Counted from the stretch's first letter, positions 1 to 9,767 are shown. The stretch is DNA of 64,000 nt from CAWGGS01 sp963822095 (GCA_963822095.1 CAWGGS010000030.1:1-64000), one strand, 5' to 3'. Numbers and translations are program-made. The notes: generated by a model not told the origin, from the letters alone.

Positions 1-421
1 CGTCATTCTCATTTTTAGCAACCATCGAAAAATTCACCGGTTTTCCATTACCGGCAATCGGATAAAACGTTACTTGCAGATTCAACGTATCCGAGACGGA
101 ATACATTGCACCGACGGCAATATAATCGACATGGAGATGGGCAAAAATACTGTTGGCCCCTTCATGATTCTTCAAACTCTTAATCTTTTTAAGTTCTTTT
201 TGCGAAAGAGGGTAATCCCGTATCTGGATATCGCCTTTTGCGGCAATACGGCTGGAGAGCATATTTCTTAAACTTTCACTGAGATAAGCATATTTCCCTG
301 CGGCATTGGTATTGAAAGGCATGATAATAACCGAAGGTTTTTCTTCCTGTGCCTGCACCGGCAGATAACCACAAAGAAAAACAAAAACAATGCATATTGA
401 TGAAATAAGTCTTCCGGACAT
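1..421 (-). CDS. Exported TolB-like protein, C-terminus cut by window edge
   Basis: Reading the minus strand from the ATG at 421 gives an open frame of 140 codons that runs off the left edge. It begins with a clear Sec signal peptide (charged start, hydrophobic stretch, cleavage near PVQAQ). The mature start has a VIIMPFNTNAAGKYAYL segment, which resembles the first strand of TolB/CsgG-like N-terminal domains that assemble outer-membrane or periplasmic proteins. A good ribosome site (GGGAGAGATT) precedes the ATG. The family call is inference from a short piece. The missing C-terminus may carry repeats, as in related exported proteins. Divergent from the porin at 1108. Confidence 0.6.
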   Translation of the reverse strand, partial: MSGRLISSICIVFVFLCGYLPVQAQEEKPSVIIMPFNTNAAGKYAYLSESLRNMLSSRIAAKGDIQIRDYPLSQKELKKIKSLKNHEGANSIFAHLHVDYIAVGAMYSVSDTLNLQVTFYPIAGNGKPVNFSMVAKNEND

Positions 422-775
422 AATCTCTCCCATACCGTTCATAAGGATTTGCAAGTCGTGTAGAAGGACGGATCAAAATCGCCCCTAGCAAGATCTTCTG
501 TATATATCCCAATCCCGACCTTCTTGCAAGATCAGTCCACTACCAAGGGCAGAACCCATACTTCTCGGCCGTGAAGTTGGCGCTGGATAACAGGCGCAAC
601 ACTACACCTCATAATGAAAAAAACGTTCAACTATCGGGAAACGAAGATTTTGATTCTTCCCTGATTTTCTCCTCAACACCAAAAATTTGTACCTGATGAG
701 AAAATTAGGTATAATATAATATGTTGAGCCTGTGAGAATTCGTGCTTTCAGTGCTCTTTTAAAGGTTTTTTTCTC

Positions 776-803
776 TTGACAATACAGTTTAAAAATTTAT
801 ACT
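776..803 (+). promoter_or_regulatory. Sigma70-type promoter of the porin gene
   Basis: TTGACA at 776-781 and TATACT at 798-803 are separated by 16 bases, a near-consensus housekeeping promoter. It lies about 300 bases upstream of the porin start, so the transcript would carry a long leader. Confidence 0.7.
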
Positions 804-1107
804 ACTGGAAATGAGTCGTTACACCGAACCTCGCAAGAGAGGTTTGCAAGGTAAAAAGACAATTTATTTACGAGTAGGAATTGATCCGTCGAGGACGTTG
901 TAATTGTACGTATCCATCTTGAAAAGGAGGTGAAACCTACAGTAAACGGCCGGCACGGCGGTGTTTGCGGTTCTTAATTTTTCCCTTTCAGGCCGTGTTT
1001 CTTGAGGGGAGAAATGTTATAGATTAGTTTTTCCCCGCATATTTGTGAGGAAAGTGCAGGCATTGTGCTTGCGCGAAACAACAACTTCTAATTTCAGGAG
1101 GAAAAAA
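804..1107 (+). other. Long 5' leader of the porin transcript
   Basis: About 300 bases with no convincing gene separate the promoter from the porin start. The leader holds a stem AACCTC/GAGGTT (828-833 with 840-845). It also holds a strong isolated Shine-Dalgarno-like AAAGGAGGTG near 924, followed by a possible 15-codon leader peptide starting GTGAAACC and ending TAA near 975. No known riboswitch class was recognised. Post-transcriptional control of the porin is possible but unproven. Between 422 and 775 only AT-rich sequence is seen. Confidence 0.4.
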
Positions 1108-2199
1108 GTGAGAAATTCGATAAAAGCACTGTGTGTGGCCGGACTAAGCTTGGCCATGGCTGCACCCGCCTTCGGGGCTGCCCAAATCTACGGCTCAATG
1201 CGGTATGATACCTTTTACATCAACCAGAAGTCTGATGGTGTCTTGAATACTGCAGGCGACGATAGCGCCACCACGGTCCAAAACAATCTTGCAGTTAACT
1301 CTCGATTCGGCGTCAAATTTGACGAGGGGAAACTCAAGGGTCAATTCGAGATGGGAATAAAAGACGCTGCTAATGGAAACGGTCTCTACACCCGTTTGAT
1401 GTACGGCACCTACGATTTTGGTGGCGGCACCCTGTTGATCGGTCAGACATACAACCCTTGGACGATGTTCTCCGATCAGGTGTATGACGCCGACAACGGC
1501 TTCATCGGCTTCGGCTGCCTCTATGACAGTCGTCAACCGCAGGTCAAACTCACTCTGAACAACGGCTTGTACGTCACTTTGGTCACACCGCATAACAGCA
1601 CCGCCCTGGTAGCCAACTCTGTACATTACAATGTAGCCCCGAAAGTTGGTGTTGGTTACAACGGAAAGGCAGGAGGCACCACTTTCGGAGCTGGTTTTGC
1701 CTTCAATACCACCAAGGAACAGAATGACGCCGCCAACTGGGACGAAGACGTTAATTCCTTCCTCGTTTATGCACGTGCCGCAGTCAATGTTGGGGCGGTT
1801 ACAGCTAAAACCCAGGTTCACTACGGCCAAAACCTTGGCAACTTTGGAATCGCCGGTCGTAACAATTCCTTTGCTACTCTGGACGCCACTGGCGGTATTG
1901 ATAACACCGACTCTTGGGGTGGCTTCGTTCAGGTTGGCGCCAAGGTATCTCAGACCGCTTCTGTTGTTGCCGGTGTCGGTTTTACCCGTGACAAGCAGGC
2001 AAACACCGATTACGATCAGACATCTGTGTTCATCAACGCTCCGATCGAGATTGCTCCTCATTTTCATGTGGTTCCGGAATTCGATTATTTCCACTACAAC
2101 AATGGTTCAAGCGCTAATCACATTGGCGTACCCAACATAGGTCTTGGCAATCTGCAAGACGCATACGTCGTCGGCGCCAAATGGCAAATGGACTTTTAA
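1108..2199 (+). CDS. Outer-membrane porin, 16-18 strand beta-barrel type
   Basis: Trimeric-porin-like outer-membrane protein, probably a general diffusion channel. I chose the GTG at 1108 rather than the longer upstream frame from 1045. It follows CAGGAGG at ideal spacing and gives a clean signal peptide (RNSIKALCVAGLSLAMA, cleavage after AFG-A). The mature protein shows alternating amphipathic strands rich in Gly, Asn and aromatic residues (YGSMRYDTFY, LIGQTYNPW). It ends in an aromatic-terminated strand, AKWQMDF, the signal recognised by the BAM machinery. About 363 aa, in the usual porin range. Followed directly by a strong terminator, so monocistronic. Substrate specificity cannot be read from sequence. 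Confidence 0.85.
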   Translation: MRNSIKALCVAGLSLAMAAPAFGAAQIYGSMRYDTFYINQKSDGVLNTAGDDSATTVQNNLAVNSRFGVKFDEGKLKGQFEMGIKDAANGNGLYTRLMYGTYDFGGGTLLIGQTYNPWTMFSDQVYDADNGFIGFGCLYDSRQPQVKLTLNNGLYVTLVTPHNSTALVANSVHYNVAPKVGVGYNGKAGGTTFGAGFAFNTTKEQNDAANWDEDVNSFLVYARAAVNVGAVTAKTQVHYGQNLGNFGIAGRNNSFATLDATGGIDNTDSWGGFVQVGAKVSQTASVVAGVGFTRDKQANTDYDQTSVFINAPIEIAPHFHVVPEFDYFHYNNGSSANHIGVPNIGLGNLQDAYVVGAKWQMDF

Positions 2200-2244
2200 T
2201 GTCTATCGTCATTATCGTCAGTACATGTTGATTGTTTGACAATA

Positions 2245-2279
2245 AAAAACCCCGGAATTTTTCCGGGGTTTTTTATTTT
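2245..2279 (+). terminator. Rho-independent terminator of the porin gene
   Basis: CCCCGGAA, a short T loop and TTCCGGGG form a strong GC stem with an A tract before it and TTTTTTATTTT after it. It could work in both directions. Confidence 0.93.
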
Positions 2280-2441
2280 GTACCGTTATACAGAATACGT
2301 TGAGATTTTCTTTTTACTTGACTTTTAAGCCGATTCAATACATTATAATAGTAAGTAAAGTTTTTTGTACTTGCCCGACAGAAGAGAAGAGTGACCGGGC
2401 TCTTAAATAGAGGTTAAAAGGCTATCTGTATCCAGTTAAAA

Positions 2442-2987
2442 ATGAAGAACATAATCTTATCCAGTCTGATTCTGCTTGTATTCGCATTGACAGGGTCAAT
2501 TGCTCAGGCGGCAGATCTCAATGACCATGAATTGTATAAAATAGTTACCTATACATTCAATACCGAGACCCATCCAAACCTGACTGTCACCTCAAAAAAT
2601 ACAACGCATTTCAATCCCCTCTTGATCACCGGAACAAAGACCGATATCCTTTCTTCTCAAGCGGAAAACCACGACAGATTTGACTATACCACCGGGAAGA
2701 ACCTTACCCAGGGGGTTATTATTTCCGCTGATATTCACGCAACTCCGAATCTGGCCTTTCAGGGAGTAATCGGAGTTACCAAAAACAATACTGTGACATC
2801 CTTCAATTCAAATTTTGACTCAAGTTGGGAAGCAAACCTTGGTGTCATCTATAAACTGTTCAACCACCTGTCCTATGAAATGCATTTCGGTTTCATGGAC
2901 ACCGGCGACATTTTCAAAAACAATAATGCCTATAGTGACGTCGAAAGTATCGTCATGATCAGCAACCAATTGACCATGAGCTTTTAA
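2442..2987 (+). CDS. Small exported beta-barrel-like protein
   Basis: 181 aa with a Sec signal peptide (hydrophobic core SLILLVFALTG, cleavage after AQA). The body contains alternating strands and ends in NQLTMSF, a C-terminal Phe strand typical of outer-membrane barrels. It is about half the length of the preceding porin and its last third (DSSWEANLGVIYKLFNHLSY) resembles the last strands of such porins. It may be a small 8-strand barrel or a shortened porin relative. A possible AT-rich promoter with TATAAT lies near 2345. Function unknown. Confidence 0.65.
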   Translation: MKNIILSSLILLVFALTGSIAQAADLNDHELYKIVTYTFNTETHPNLTVTSKNTTHFNPLLITGTKTDILSSQAENHDRFDYTTGKNLTQGVIISADIHATPNLAFQGVIGVTKNNTVTSFNSNFDSSWEANLGVIYKLFNHLSYEMHFGFMDTGDIFKNNNAYSDVESIVMISNQLTMSF

Positions 2988-3043
2988 AACGTTCAGGGAA
3001 TCACACGCTTGCCCTCCCCCCTTTTTTTTACGCCATCTCCTGA

Positions 3044-3820
3044 TTACAAATATTTTGCGATAGACTGTAGATCTTCCCATGTCGCCCTTTTGAACTCTGG
3101 GTTCTTGAGTAGAAATGTGGGATGATATGTCGGGATAACAGGAATCGTCCGTCTCTCCGACACGGTAAACGGGTAGACCTTTCCCCGAAGTTGCGATAAG
3201 GGTTTGCTACTTTTCACCAACGATTTTGTTGCATCTATTCCCATGGCACAAATGACAACCGGGTCGAGTATTTGGATTTGACGTCTCAGATATGAAAAAC
3301 AGGCTTTGATATTTTCAACAGTTGGCCGGCAACTTTCATCGACAGCACACTTAATAACATTCGTAATAAAGACCTCCTCGGAAGACAAATGAATAGCCGA
3401 TACCATCCGGGCAACCATTCCGTCTTCTTCAATCCCAAAAATACTCTCCTTAAACGCAAGATTTCTTGTGTCCTCAACGAGCCATCCCCCAACGATTAGA
3501 AGCTTGGCCCTCCTTTTGCCGCCACCCCCCGGAACTGCAACCAATCTTTTTGTGTGGAGGACACAGTCGGTACAATTTCGTACTTCTTCCGCAATATCAT
3601 CACATGTTCCGATAGTTCGATTGCCGATAGCTGCCGAATCCGCATCCATTGAAGTCTTGGTAAAATCGGGGTCAGCCGGTTTCAAAGGCTCTACGACCTC
3701 CATTGACCTCAAGAAGGATACGATTTCCTCATTAGCTGGATAATGTGCAATACCATTAGATCTATGGTATTGAAGAAGCGATGAAACAGAGTATAATAAT
3801 GGCTTTATCCAGGAGTTCAT
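3044..3820 (-). CDS. Uracil-DNA glycosylase family 4-like protein with altered active site
   Basis: 258 aa. Residues from about 80 on match the family 4 (Fe-S) uracil-DNA glycosylase superfamily, which removes uracil from DNA. It keeps a CTDC pair for the cluster, a distal pair in the segment CAVDESCRP and ACFSYL, the strand DPVVICAMG, and the HP motif of the C-terminal active site (TYHPTFLL). The first motif, normally GEAPGxxED, reads GGWLVEDTR here, so the catalytic proline-glycine loop is missing. It could be inactive or have another base specificity. The N-terminal 75 residues are a variable extension with no recognised domain. It converges on the small barrel gene. Confidence 0.7.
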   Translation of the reverse strand: MNSWIKPLLYSVSSLLQYHRSNGIAHYPANEEIVSFLRSMEVVEPLKPADPDFTKTSMDADSAAIGNRTIGTCDDIAEEVRNCTDCVLHTKRLVAVPGGGGKRRAKLLIVGGWLVEDTRNLAFKESIFGIEEDGMVARMVSAIHLSSEEVFITNVIKCAVDESCRPTVENIKACFSYLRRQIQILDPVVICAMGIDATKSLVKSSKPLSQLRGKVYPFTVSERRTIPVIPTYHPTFLLKNPEFKRATWEDLQSIAKYL

Positions 3821-4260
3821 CTTTATTTTTTCCGCAAGCTTTTTTCCAATTTCAATCTATTTCCCTATTATATAGACTGAAATCAAATTATAATAGTTGA
3901 TTTTGTCGTATGGTTATCTTTGCTGGTGTCGTAAAGACTCTCCACCCGGAATCTCACTATGTTCGCTGACCGGCTTCGTTGCTACACGTTTTTAGTCGTT
4001 ACGACGTACCCTTACTACTTAGAAACAATGAATTTTTTTCGCTCCTTGCATATATTGCTTTTTTACTTTGCCATTCTCAGATAAAAGATTTTTACGAGTT
4101 TTTCATCTTTGTGTCCGAAAGAAAATTACTGTTCGGAATAGGGATGGTTTTCATTGGAGTAATAGGGTAAAACACTTTAGAATCTTGGAAGACCATAAAA
4201 ATCAATTAAAATAAAGAAATACGCAAAAATTTACTGCACGCATTAACACTATCACTCCCC
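3821..4260 (+). other. Intergenic region, no gene recognised
   Basis: AT-rich stretch of 440 bases between the divergent glycosylase and fucosyltransferase genes. A possible 63-codon frame at 3979-4170 has no ribosome site or recognisable family and I do not accept it. Promoters for both neighbours presumably lie here (TATTATATAGACT near 3867, AAATTATAATAG near 3888). Confidence 0.5.
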
Positions 4261-5346
4261 TTGCGTACCACTGAGGAAAATACAATAGTCGGAAATCAAA
4301 AAATAATCGTCAAGTTTATGGCACGAGGGCTCACCCAGGTGGAGAATTTTCCCCGCTGGACACGTCAGCTTCCTGGCAACACCTGTGAATGGGGAAACTG
4401 CCGTTTTGTCTTTGATGCCGCGGCCAAGAAATACGACTGGCTCGCAGTTTATCACGACCTTTCACGCCAGCCATGGAGCTTCAGCGAAGAACGGCTCAAA
4501 TGTGCTCCGGAAAAAACAGTATTAGTTACAGCCGAGCCTTCATCCATCACTGTTTACGGTACCGACTACCTCCGACAATTCGGAATGGTCATCACCAGTC
4601 AGGAGCCTTGGGCAATCTCTCATCCTCATCCGGTGTTTACTCAACCGGGTTTGATCTGGTTTTACGGCTTCCCCTTTTCCGGAGGGCGGATTCGAACCTA
4701 TGATGACATGAAAGCCGCCTCGCCTCCAGGCAAAACACGAACCCTCTCAACTGTCTGCTCGGAACGGCAAGGGAAGCTCACTCTTCATTACAAGAGATTC
4801 CTGTTTACTCAGAAACTCAAGGAAGCCCTACCTGAATTGGACATCTTCGGACATGGAGTCAAGGCAATGTCGGACAAGGCTGTAGCTGTCGATTCCTATC
4901 AGTATCACATTGCAATAGAAAATCATATTTATCCACATCACCTGACCGAGAAGATGCCTGACGCTTTTCTCGGCTATGCAGTCCCTTTTTATCATGGATG
5001 TCCCAATGCCGTGGACTATTTTCCGAAGGAAAGCTACATTCCTCTCGATATCAACGACTTCAACAGGTCTCTTGCCATTATTCGTTCTACGATTGCCAAT
5101 AACGAATATCTCGATCGCCTCCCCTATGTTATCGAAGCAAGACGGCGTGTACTAGATGAATATAACCTTTTCGCGGTCTTGAACCGAGAAATCAGCAAAA
5201 ACGACAAATTTTCTCTTTGCAGCTGCAATAACGGAGTTATTATGAACAGGCAAACCATCAGGATCAAAAAGCCATTGGCCGGTCTTCGCAGCCTTGCCGA
5301 AAAAGCCCTTTTTAAAACACGACATAAAATCGGATGGCCCTCATAG
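4261..5346 (+). CDS. Glycosyltransferase family 10 (fucosyltransferase-like)
   Basis: The C-terminal half matches the GT10 alpha-1,3-fucosyltransferase fold: YQYHIAIENHIYPHHLTEK, then DAFLGYAVPFYHGCPN and FPKESYIPLDINDF. These are the donor-binding GDP-fucose motifs. It would add fucose or a related sugar to a surface glycan. The longest frame starts at TTG 4261, and an ATG at 4318 is an equally possible start because neither has a good ribosome site. First of three genes in a glycan cluster with two membrane transferases downstream. Acceptor and sugar are not deducible. Confidence 0.8.
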   Translation: MRTTEENTIVGNQKIIVKFMARGLTQVENFPRWTRQLPGNTCEWGNCRFVFDAAAKKYDWLAVYHDLSRQPWSFSEERLKCAPEKTVLVTAEPSSITVYGTDYLRQFGMVITSQEPWAISHPHPVFTQPGLIWFYGFPFSGGRIRTYDDMKAASPPGKTRTLSTVCSERQGKLTLHYKRFLFTQKLKEALPELDIFGHGVKAMSDKAVAVDSYQYHIAIENHIYPHHLTEKMPDAFLGYAVPFYHGCPNAVDYFPKESYIPLDINDFNRSLAIIRSTIANNEYLDRLPYVIEARRRVLDEYNLFAVLNREISKNDKFSLCSCNNGVIMNRQTIRIKKPLAGLRSLAEKALFKTRHKIGWPS

Positions 5347-5380
5347 CTTCCCGTTTTCGTCACTAAACCCGGAGCCTCAC

Positions 5381-7033
5381 ATGAGATTTATATTGTTGTT
5401 GGTCGTTTTTACCTCTTTATATATGGGATTTCTTTGGAAAACCGGGGTCATGGATTATGATGAAGGGGTTTATGCCGAAGTTTCTCGGGAAATGTTCGTC
5501 AATCACGAATATATCCTTCCCACCCTGAACGGCGAAGGGTTTTTCGAAAAACCGCCCGTTCTCTATTGGGGGCAGATGCTGGGCTACAGGCTTTTCGGCA
5601 CAAACTCCTTTGGGGCCAGATTCATAAACGCCTTGGCTGGAATTGCCACCGTTCTGCTCCTGTTCCTTGCTGGCCGCAAACCTCTGGGACCTACAACGGC
5701 CTTTAAAGCTTCCCTGATTCTCGGCACCAGCCTCTTTTTTGTCTACCTCTCCCGCATTGCAATGACAGACATGCTACTGACCTTATTTTTCATGCTCTGT
5801 CTCTGTTTTTCATGGTGGGGAGTCGAACGCGTTATAGAACAGAAAAACGGTGCACCGCTTTTCTGGATTGGGTGCGCTTTTGCCGGACTTGCCATGCTGA
5901 CCAAAGGTGCCATCGGCGCCTTATTTCCTTTTGTCACTGCATTCTTTTATCTTCTAAGCATCGGCCGCTTCGATTACTCTTCAAGCGCTCATGGTTTATT
6001 CCGGGATCAATCATATTGTTGGTCATTGGTTTTTCCTGGTATCTCTTGCTGGGATTTGCCCATCCAGAAGGTTTTTCCTTCATGAAAGACCTGTTCATGA
6101 AACAGCATGTCGAGCGTTTCACAACCCCACTGGAGGGCCACTCAGGCCCGATCTATTTATCTTATTGTTCTTCTGGTCGGATTCATGCCGTGGAGCGGTT
6201 TTATTCCCTTTGCCGCTTTTCGCTGCCCTTACCTGGATTCGTCCAGCAAACGTGTTCGTTTCATTCGTCTGTTTCTTCTCTTTTCGATTATCACCTTCGG
6301 ATTTTTCTCAATAGCCGCCACCAAACTCCCCAATTATATCCTCCCTGCCCTTCCCGGCATCGCCATACTTACTGCAACGCTTTTTGACGAACAGGAGAAA
6401 ACAAAAAGATGGGCCTGGTCTCTAGCCACCTATTCCGCCGCCCTCCTGATTTTTGGCCTGGGAATCCTCTTTATGGCATCCCCCCAGATAATAGCACACC
6501 TTCCAAAATGGCTCGGTGAATCAGCTTTAAAGGCTCCGGTACTCGCGCAACCCATACATCTGGGTTTCATCCCCTATGCCTGTGGGCTGGTAATGGTTGC
6601 AATCGCCCTCGGTCTTATTTCCGCCAACCGGACGCAATCGCCCCAGTCTCTCTTTATGATACTTACTGCGGCCACACTCGTTGTCACTTCCGTTCTTTTC
6701 TTTGTTATCTTGCCAACCTATGATGACCTGATAAACAGACCTCTTACCCGTCTTGCCGAACAGGCAGCAGCCAAAACCCCGGAAGACGGCCGGATCGTCA
6801 TGTTCGAGGTCTCGAGTCGTCCCAGTGTGAACTTCTATTCCCATCGCAAAACCGTGGATACCGGTTTGAACAACTTGGAAGCTCTTAAAAAAGACTTCCA
6901 AGATCCGAAAAACAAAGTCGGAATAACGACAGAATATTATTTCACGAAGTTAAAAGATCAAAACATCCCGGCAGAAAGGCTTCTTGCTGATCACGGTTAT
7001 GTCCTCTTCCATATCCCAAACGAGCACCCATGA
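5381..7033 (+). pseudogene. ArnT-like GT39 membrane glycosyltransferase, two frameshifts
   Basis: A polyprenyl-phosphate-sugar-dependent transferase of the PMT/ArnT class. It shows DYDEGVYAEVSREM and FFEKPPVLYW near the N-terminus and many membrane segments. The frame breaks near 5975. The expected continuation (SWFIPGSIILLVIGFSW, then the conserved HVERFTTPLEGHSGP) lies in the next frame until about 6160. The original frame then resumes with VLLVGFMPWSGF and runs to the TGA at 7033. The two shifts compensate, so about 60 residues are out of frame. ATG 5381 follows CGGAG and is chosen over 5294. Either a recent pseudogene or two assembly errors. All motifs around the breaks are otherwise well kept. 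Confidence 0.8.
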
Positions 7034-7110
7034 CTCTTTTTCTATACTATTGCTCAATCTCTTATCGATCATGATTGTTTAGTCCACCTTCTACCGCAGT
7101 GATCCGATTT

Positions 7111-9684
7111 ATGGACCAACGCCCAAGCAACCAGCCAAGAACCTCAATCGTCATTCCAACCCTGAACGAGGCGGAAAACATCCATCCGCTTTTGACTCGG
7201 ATTTTTGATGTCCCCGGACTGAGCGACCTGCCTTTTGAGATCGTCATCGTCGATGACAGCTCCACCGACGGCACCCGGGGCGAGGTGCGTAAATGGCAGG
7301 CCGATTATCCGGTGAGGCTGCTCTGTCGTGAGACCAAGGACGGCCTTGCCGGTGCCGTCATCGAAGGGGCACGATACGCCACTGGCGATATCATAGTTGT
7401 CATGGATGCCGATCTCAGCCACCCTCCCGAGGTCTTGCCCGATCTTATCCGGCCGGTTCTTGAAGGCACCCACGATATGGTCATCGGCAGCAGATATACC
7501 AGCGGGGGGGGCACGCCGGACTGGCCCCTTAGCCGGAGGATCGCCTCACGCCTGGCCACGCTTCCGGCCAGGATCCTCAGTGATCCTAAAGATCCCCTGG
7601 CCGGTTTTTTCGCTGTGCAAAGAAACCATCTCACAGAGCTTGATACCGCGGTAAGCGGCTTCAAGATCGGTCTCGAGGTCCTGGTTGCAGGAAAAGGGCG
7701 TCTCAGAGTCGCAGAGATCCCGATAACCTTTCACGATCGCCTAAAAGGCAAATCGAAGATGAACCAGCGGATCATCCTCGAATATTTCCGCCAGGTGCTT
7801 GGACTTTGCGGAGTCCGTCCCTGTGCCTCCTTTGCCACAGGACTGTGGACCGCCCTGGGACTGGGAGCCGTTGTCGATATTCTGGTCTTCTTCTCTCTCT
7901 ATCAACAGGGGGGCTCCCTTGCATCTTGTCATATGGCAAGCTTTTTGACCGCCTGTGTCTTCGCCTCAATCATCCATTGTCGTCTAACCTTTTCCCGGAA
8001 GGGAAACATTGGAGGTATTGCCGTCATCAGCCTGCTGGCGCTTGTGCTTCGGGGGGGCATTCTTGGCGATCTGCTGCGCCTGGGACTCCCCCTGGCCGTT
8101 GCCATGCCGCTCACCTCCCTGGTCTCTCTTTTCCTGGCAGCACTTGGACTGATGTTCTTCGTCTTTGCAGAACAGAATCGGGATGTGCGCAACCGACTCT
8201 TCTGCCTGGGCGTCATCGTCTTTGCGCTTGTTTTGCGAATTGTCTACCTGGGTCTGCCGGCGCTTCTGGAAGAGGAGGCGTATTACTGGAATTACGGGCA
8301 GCATCTGGCCATGGGCTATCTTGATCATCCGCCGATGGTGGCGCTTTTAAACCGGATCGGCACAGCGGTTTTCGGCACCTCTGAATTCGGGGTGCGCATC
8401 GGGGCGATCTTCTGTTGGCTTGTGACGGCCTGCTTTACCTACCTGCTCACCCGCTCCCTCTATGACCGGCTCACAGCTTTCCGTTCGGTCATGCTGCTGT
8501 CTATACTGCCGGTCTTTTTTTTGGTCGGCATGATGATGACCCCCGATGCTCCGCTCACCGCCTGCTGGTCCGCGGTCATCTATTTCCTCTATCGGGCCTT
8601 TCTGCTCGAGCGTCCTTATGCCTGGCTGGGGGTGGGGATCTTTTTGGGGCTTGGCATGTTCTCCAAGTATACCATTGCCCTTTTAGGACCTGCGATTGTC
8701 CTGTTTATGCTGATTGATTCCCGTGGCCGCAAATGGTTCTTCCGCCCCTGGCCGTATCTGGCCGCCTTGATTGCCCTGGCAATATTTTCTCCGGTCATCA
8801 TCTGGAATGCCCAGCACCATTGGGCCTCCTTTCTTTTCCAGAGCGAGCGGCGGGTAACGGGGATGACAGATTTTGCAACCCCCGTGCTTGTCGGCCAAAT
8901 TTTCTTGTTGTTGACTCCGGCGGGGGTCTTGGGTTTTATAGCCTTTCTGGTGCATGGCCGGGGAGGCATGGACAAGAGGCGATTTCTCTTTTTCCTGCTC
9001 CTGATTGTTGTACCCCTGTCGGTGTTTCTTTTCTTCAGCCTGAGCAAGGAGGTAAAGCTGAACTGGACAGCTCCGCTCTGGCTGGCACTTGTCCCGTATC
9101 TCGCATACACTTTTGGAGCCCCAAAAGAGGGTCAGTTGCTGCTTAGGCTTTGCAGGCGATGGTGGCCGGCTACGGCTATAACGATGCTTCTACTCGGGGG
9201 ACTGTTTCTTCAATATTATTCCCTGGGGCTCCCCGGTATCCCAACCTTGGAGCGGCCGTTTCTCTCCGGATGGGAAAAGCTTGCGGGCCGGATTGAGCAG
9301 ATCGTGGCAGCCCGGGAGAAAGAGACGGGGAGACGTCCGATTGTGGTCGGGATGGACAAATACCGGATCGCCAGTGGGCTTGCTTTTTACCGGTACAAGA
9401 ATGCCTTGGGTATAAACCCGCAGATAGCGGACAGGGCTGTTTTAGAGACCACGGCCTGGAATATTTTCGGTTGGAACGGTTTGATGTATGCCTACTGGTT
9501 TTCCCCTGCAAAGCTGGACGGAAAGGATATGCTGCTGGTCGGCTTTTCAAAAGAATCGGAGCAGGATAAATTCTTTGCCGGTTATGTCAAAGGCAGCGGA
9601 CCCATCCAAAAGCTCGATGTGACCATGGCAGGGCGTACTATCGATCATTGCTATGTCCGTATGGTGTATGATTACCACCATTAA
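7111..9684 (+). CDS. GT2 - GtrA - GT39 three-domain fusion glycosyltransferase
   Basis: About 857 aa in three parts. Residues 1-240 form a cytosolic dolichol-phosphate-mannose-synthase-like GT2 domain (SIVIPTLNEAENI, IVDDSSTDGT, MDADLSHPPE, GSRYTSGGG), which makes a polyprenyl-phosphate sugar. A GtrA-like four-helix membrane domain follows. The last 480 residues are an ArnT/PMT-like multi-span transferase (LEEEAYYWNYGQHLAMGYLDHPPMVALL) that passes the sugar to an acceptor outside the membrane. The fusion joins lipid-linked sugar synthesis, translocation and transfer in one chain. ATG 7111 is preferred to TTG 7075 because the GT2 domain starts soon after. GC content is visibly higher than in the two genes before it. 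Confidence 0.9.
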   Translation: MDQRPSNQPRTSIVIPTLNEAENIHPLLTRIFDVPGLSDLPFEIVIVDDSSTDGTRGEVRKWQADYPVRLLCRETKDGLAGAVIEGARYATGDIIVVMDADLSHPPEVLPDLIRPVLEGTHDMVIGSRYTSGGGTPDWPLSRRIASRLATLPARILSDPKDPLAGFFAVQRNHLTELDTAVSGFKIGLEVLVAGKGRLRVAEIPITFHDRLKGKSKMNQRIILEYFRQVLGLCGVRPCASFATGLWTALGLGAVVDILVFFSLYQQGGSLASCHMASFLTACVFASIIHCRLTFSRKGNIGGIAVISLLALVLRGGILGDLLRLGLPLAVAMPLTSLVSLFLAALGLMFFVFAEQNRDVRNRLFCLGVIVFALVLRIVYLGLPALLEEEAYYWNYGQHLAMGYLDHPPMVALLNRIGTAVFGTSEFGVRIGAIFCWLVTACFTYLLTRSLYDRLTAFRSVMLLSILPVFFLVGMMMTPDAPLTACWSAVIYFLYRAFLLERPYAWLGVGIFLGLGMFSKYTIALLGPAIVLFMLIDSRGRKWFFRPWPYLAALIALAIFSPVIIWNAQHHWASFLFQSERRVTGMTDFATPVLVGQIFLLLTPAGVLGFIAFLVHGRGGMDKRRFLFFLLLIVVPLSVFLFFSLSKEVKLNWTAPLWLALVPYLAYTFGAPKEGQLLLRLCRRWWPATAITMLLLGGLFLQYYSLGLPGIPTLERPFLSGWEKLAGRIEQIVAAREKETGRRPIVVGMDKYRIASGLAFYRYKNALGINPQIADRAVLETTAWNIFGWNGLMYAYWFSPAKLDGKDMLLVGFSKESEQDKFFAGYVKGSGPIQKLDVTMAGRTIDHCYVRMVYDYHH

Positions 9685-9767
9685 ATACAATACCGAAAAT
9701 ATTTTAGCCGCAATTAATTCTTTTGTGGTACTCTACCTTGTCAGATACAGACATTTGTAGTATCTTT

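Noticed and set aside
1195..2094. 299-codon open frame on the minus strand of the porin gene
   Set aside because: It is a mirror of the porin codons, without ribosome site or recognisable family, while the plus strand has a full porin.
3979..4170. 63-codon frame in the glycosylase-fucosyltransferase gap
   Set aside because: AT-rich, no ribosome site, composition of non-coding sequence, no family.
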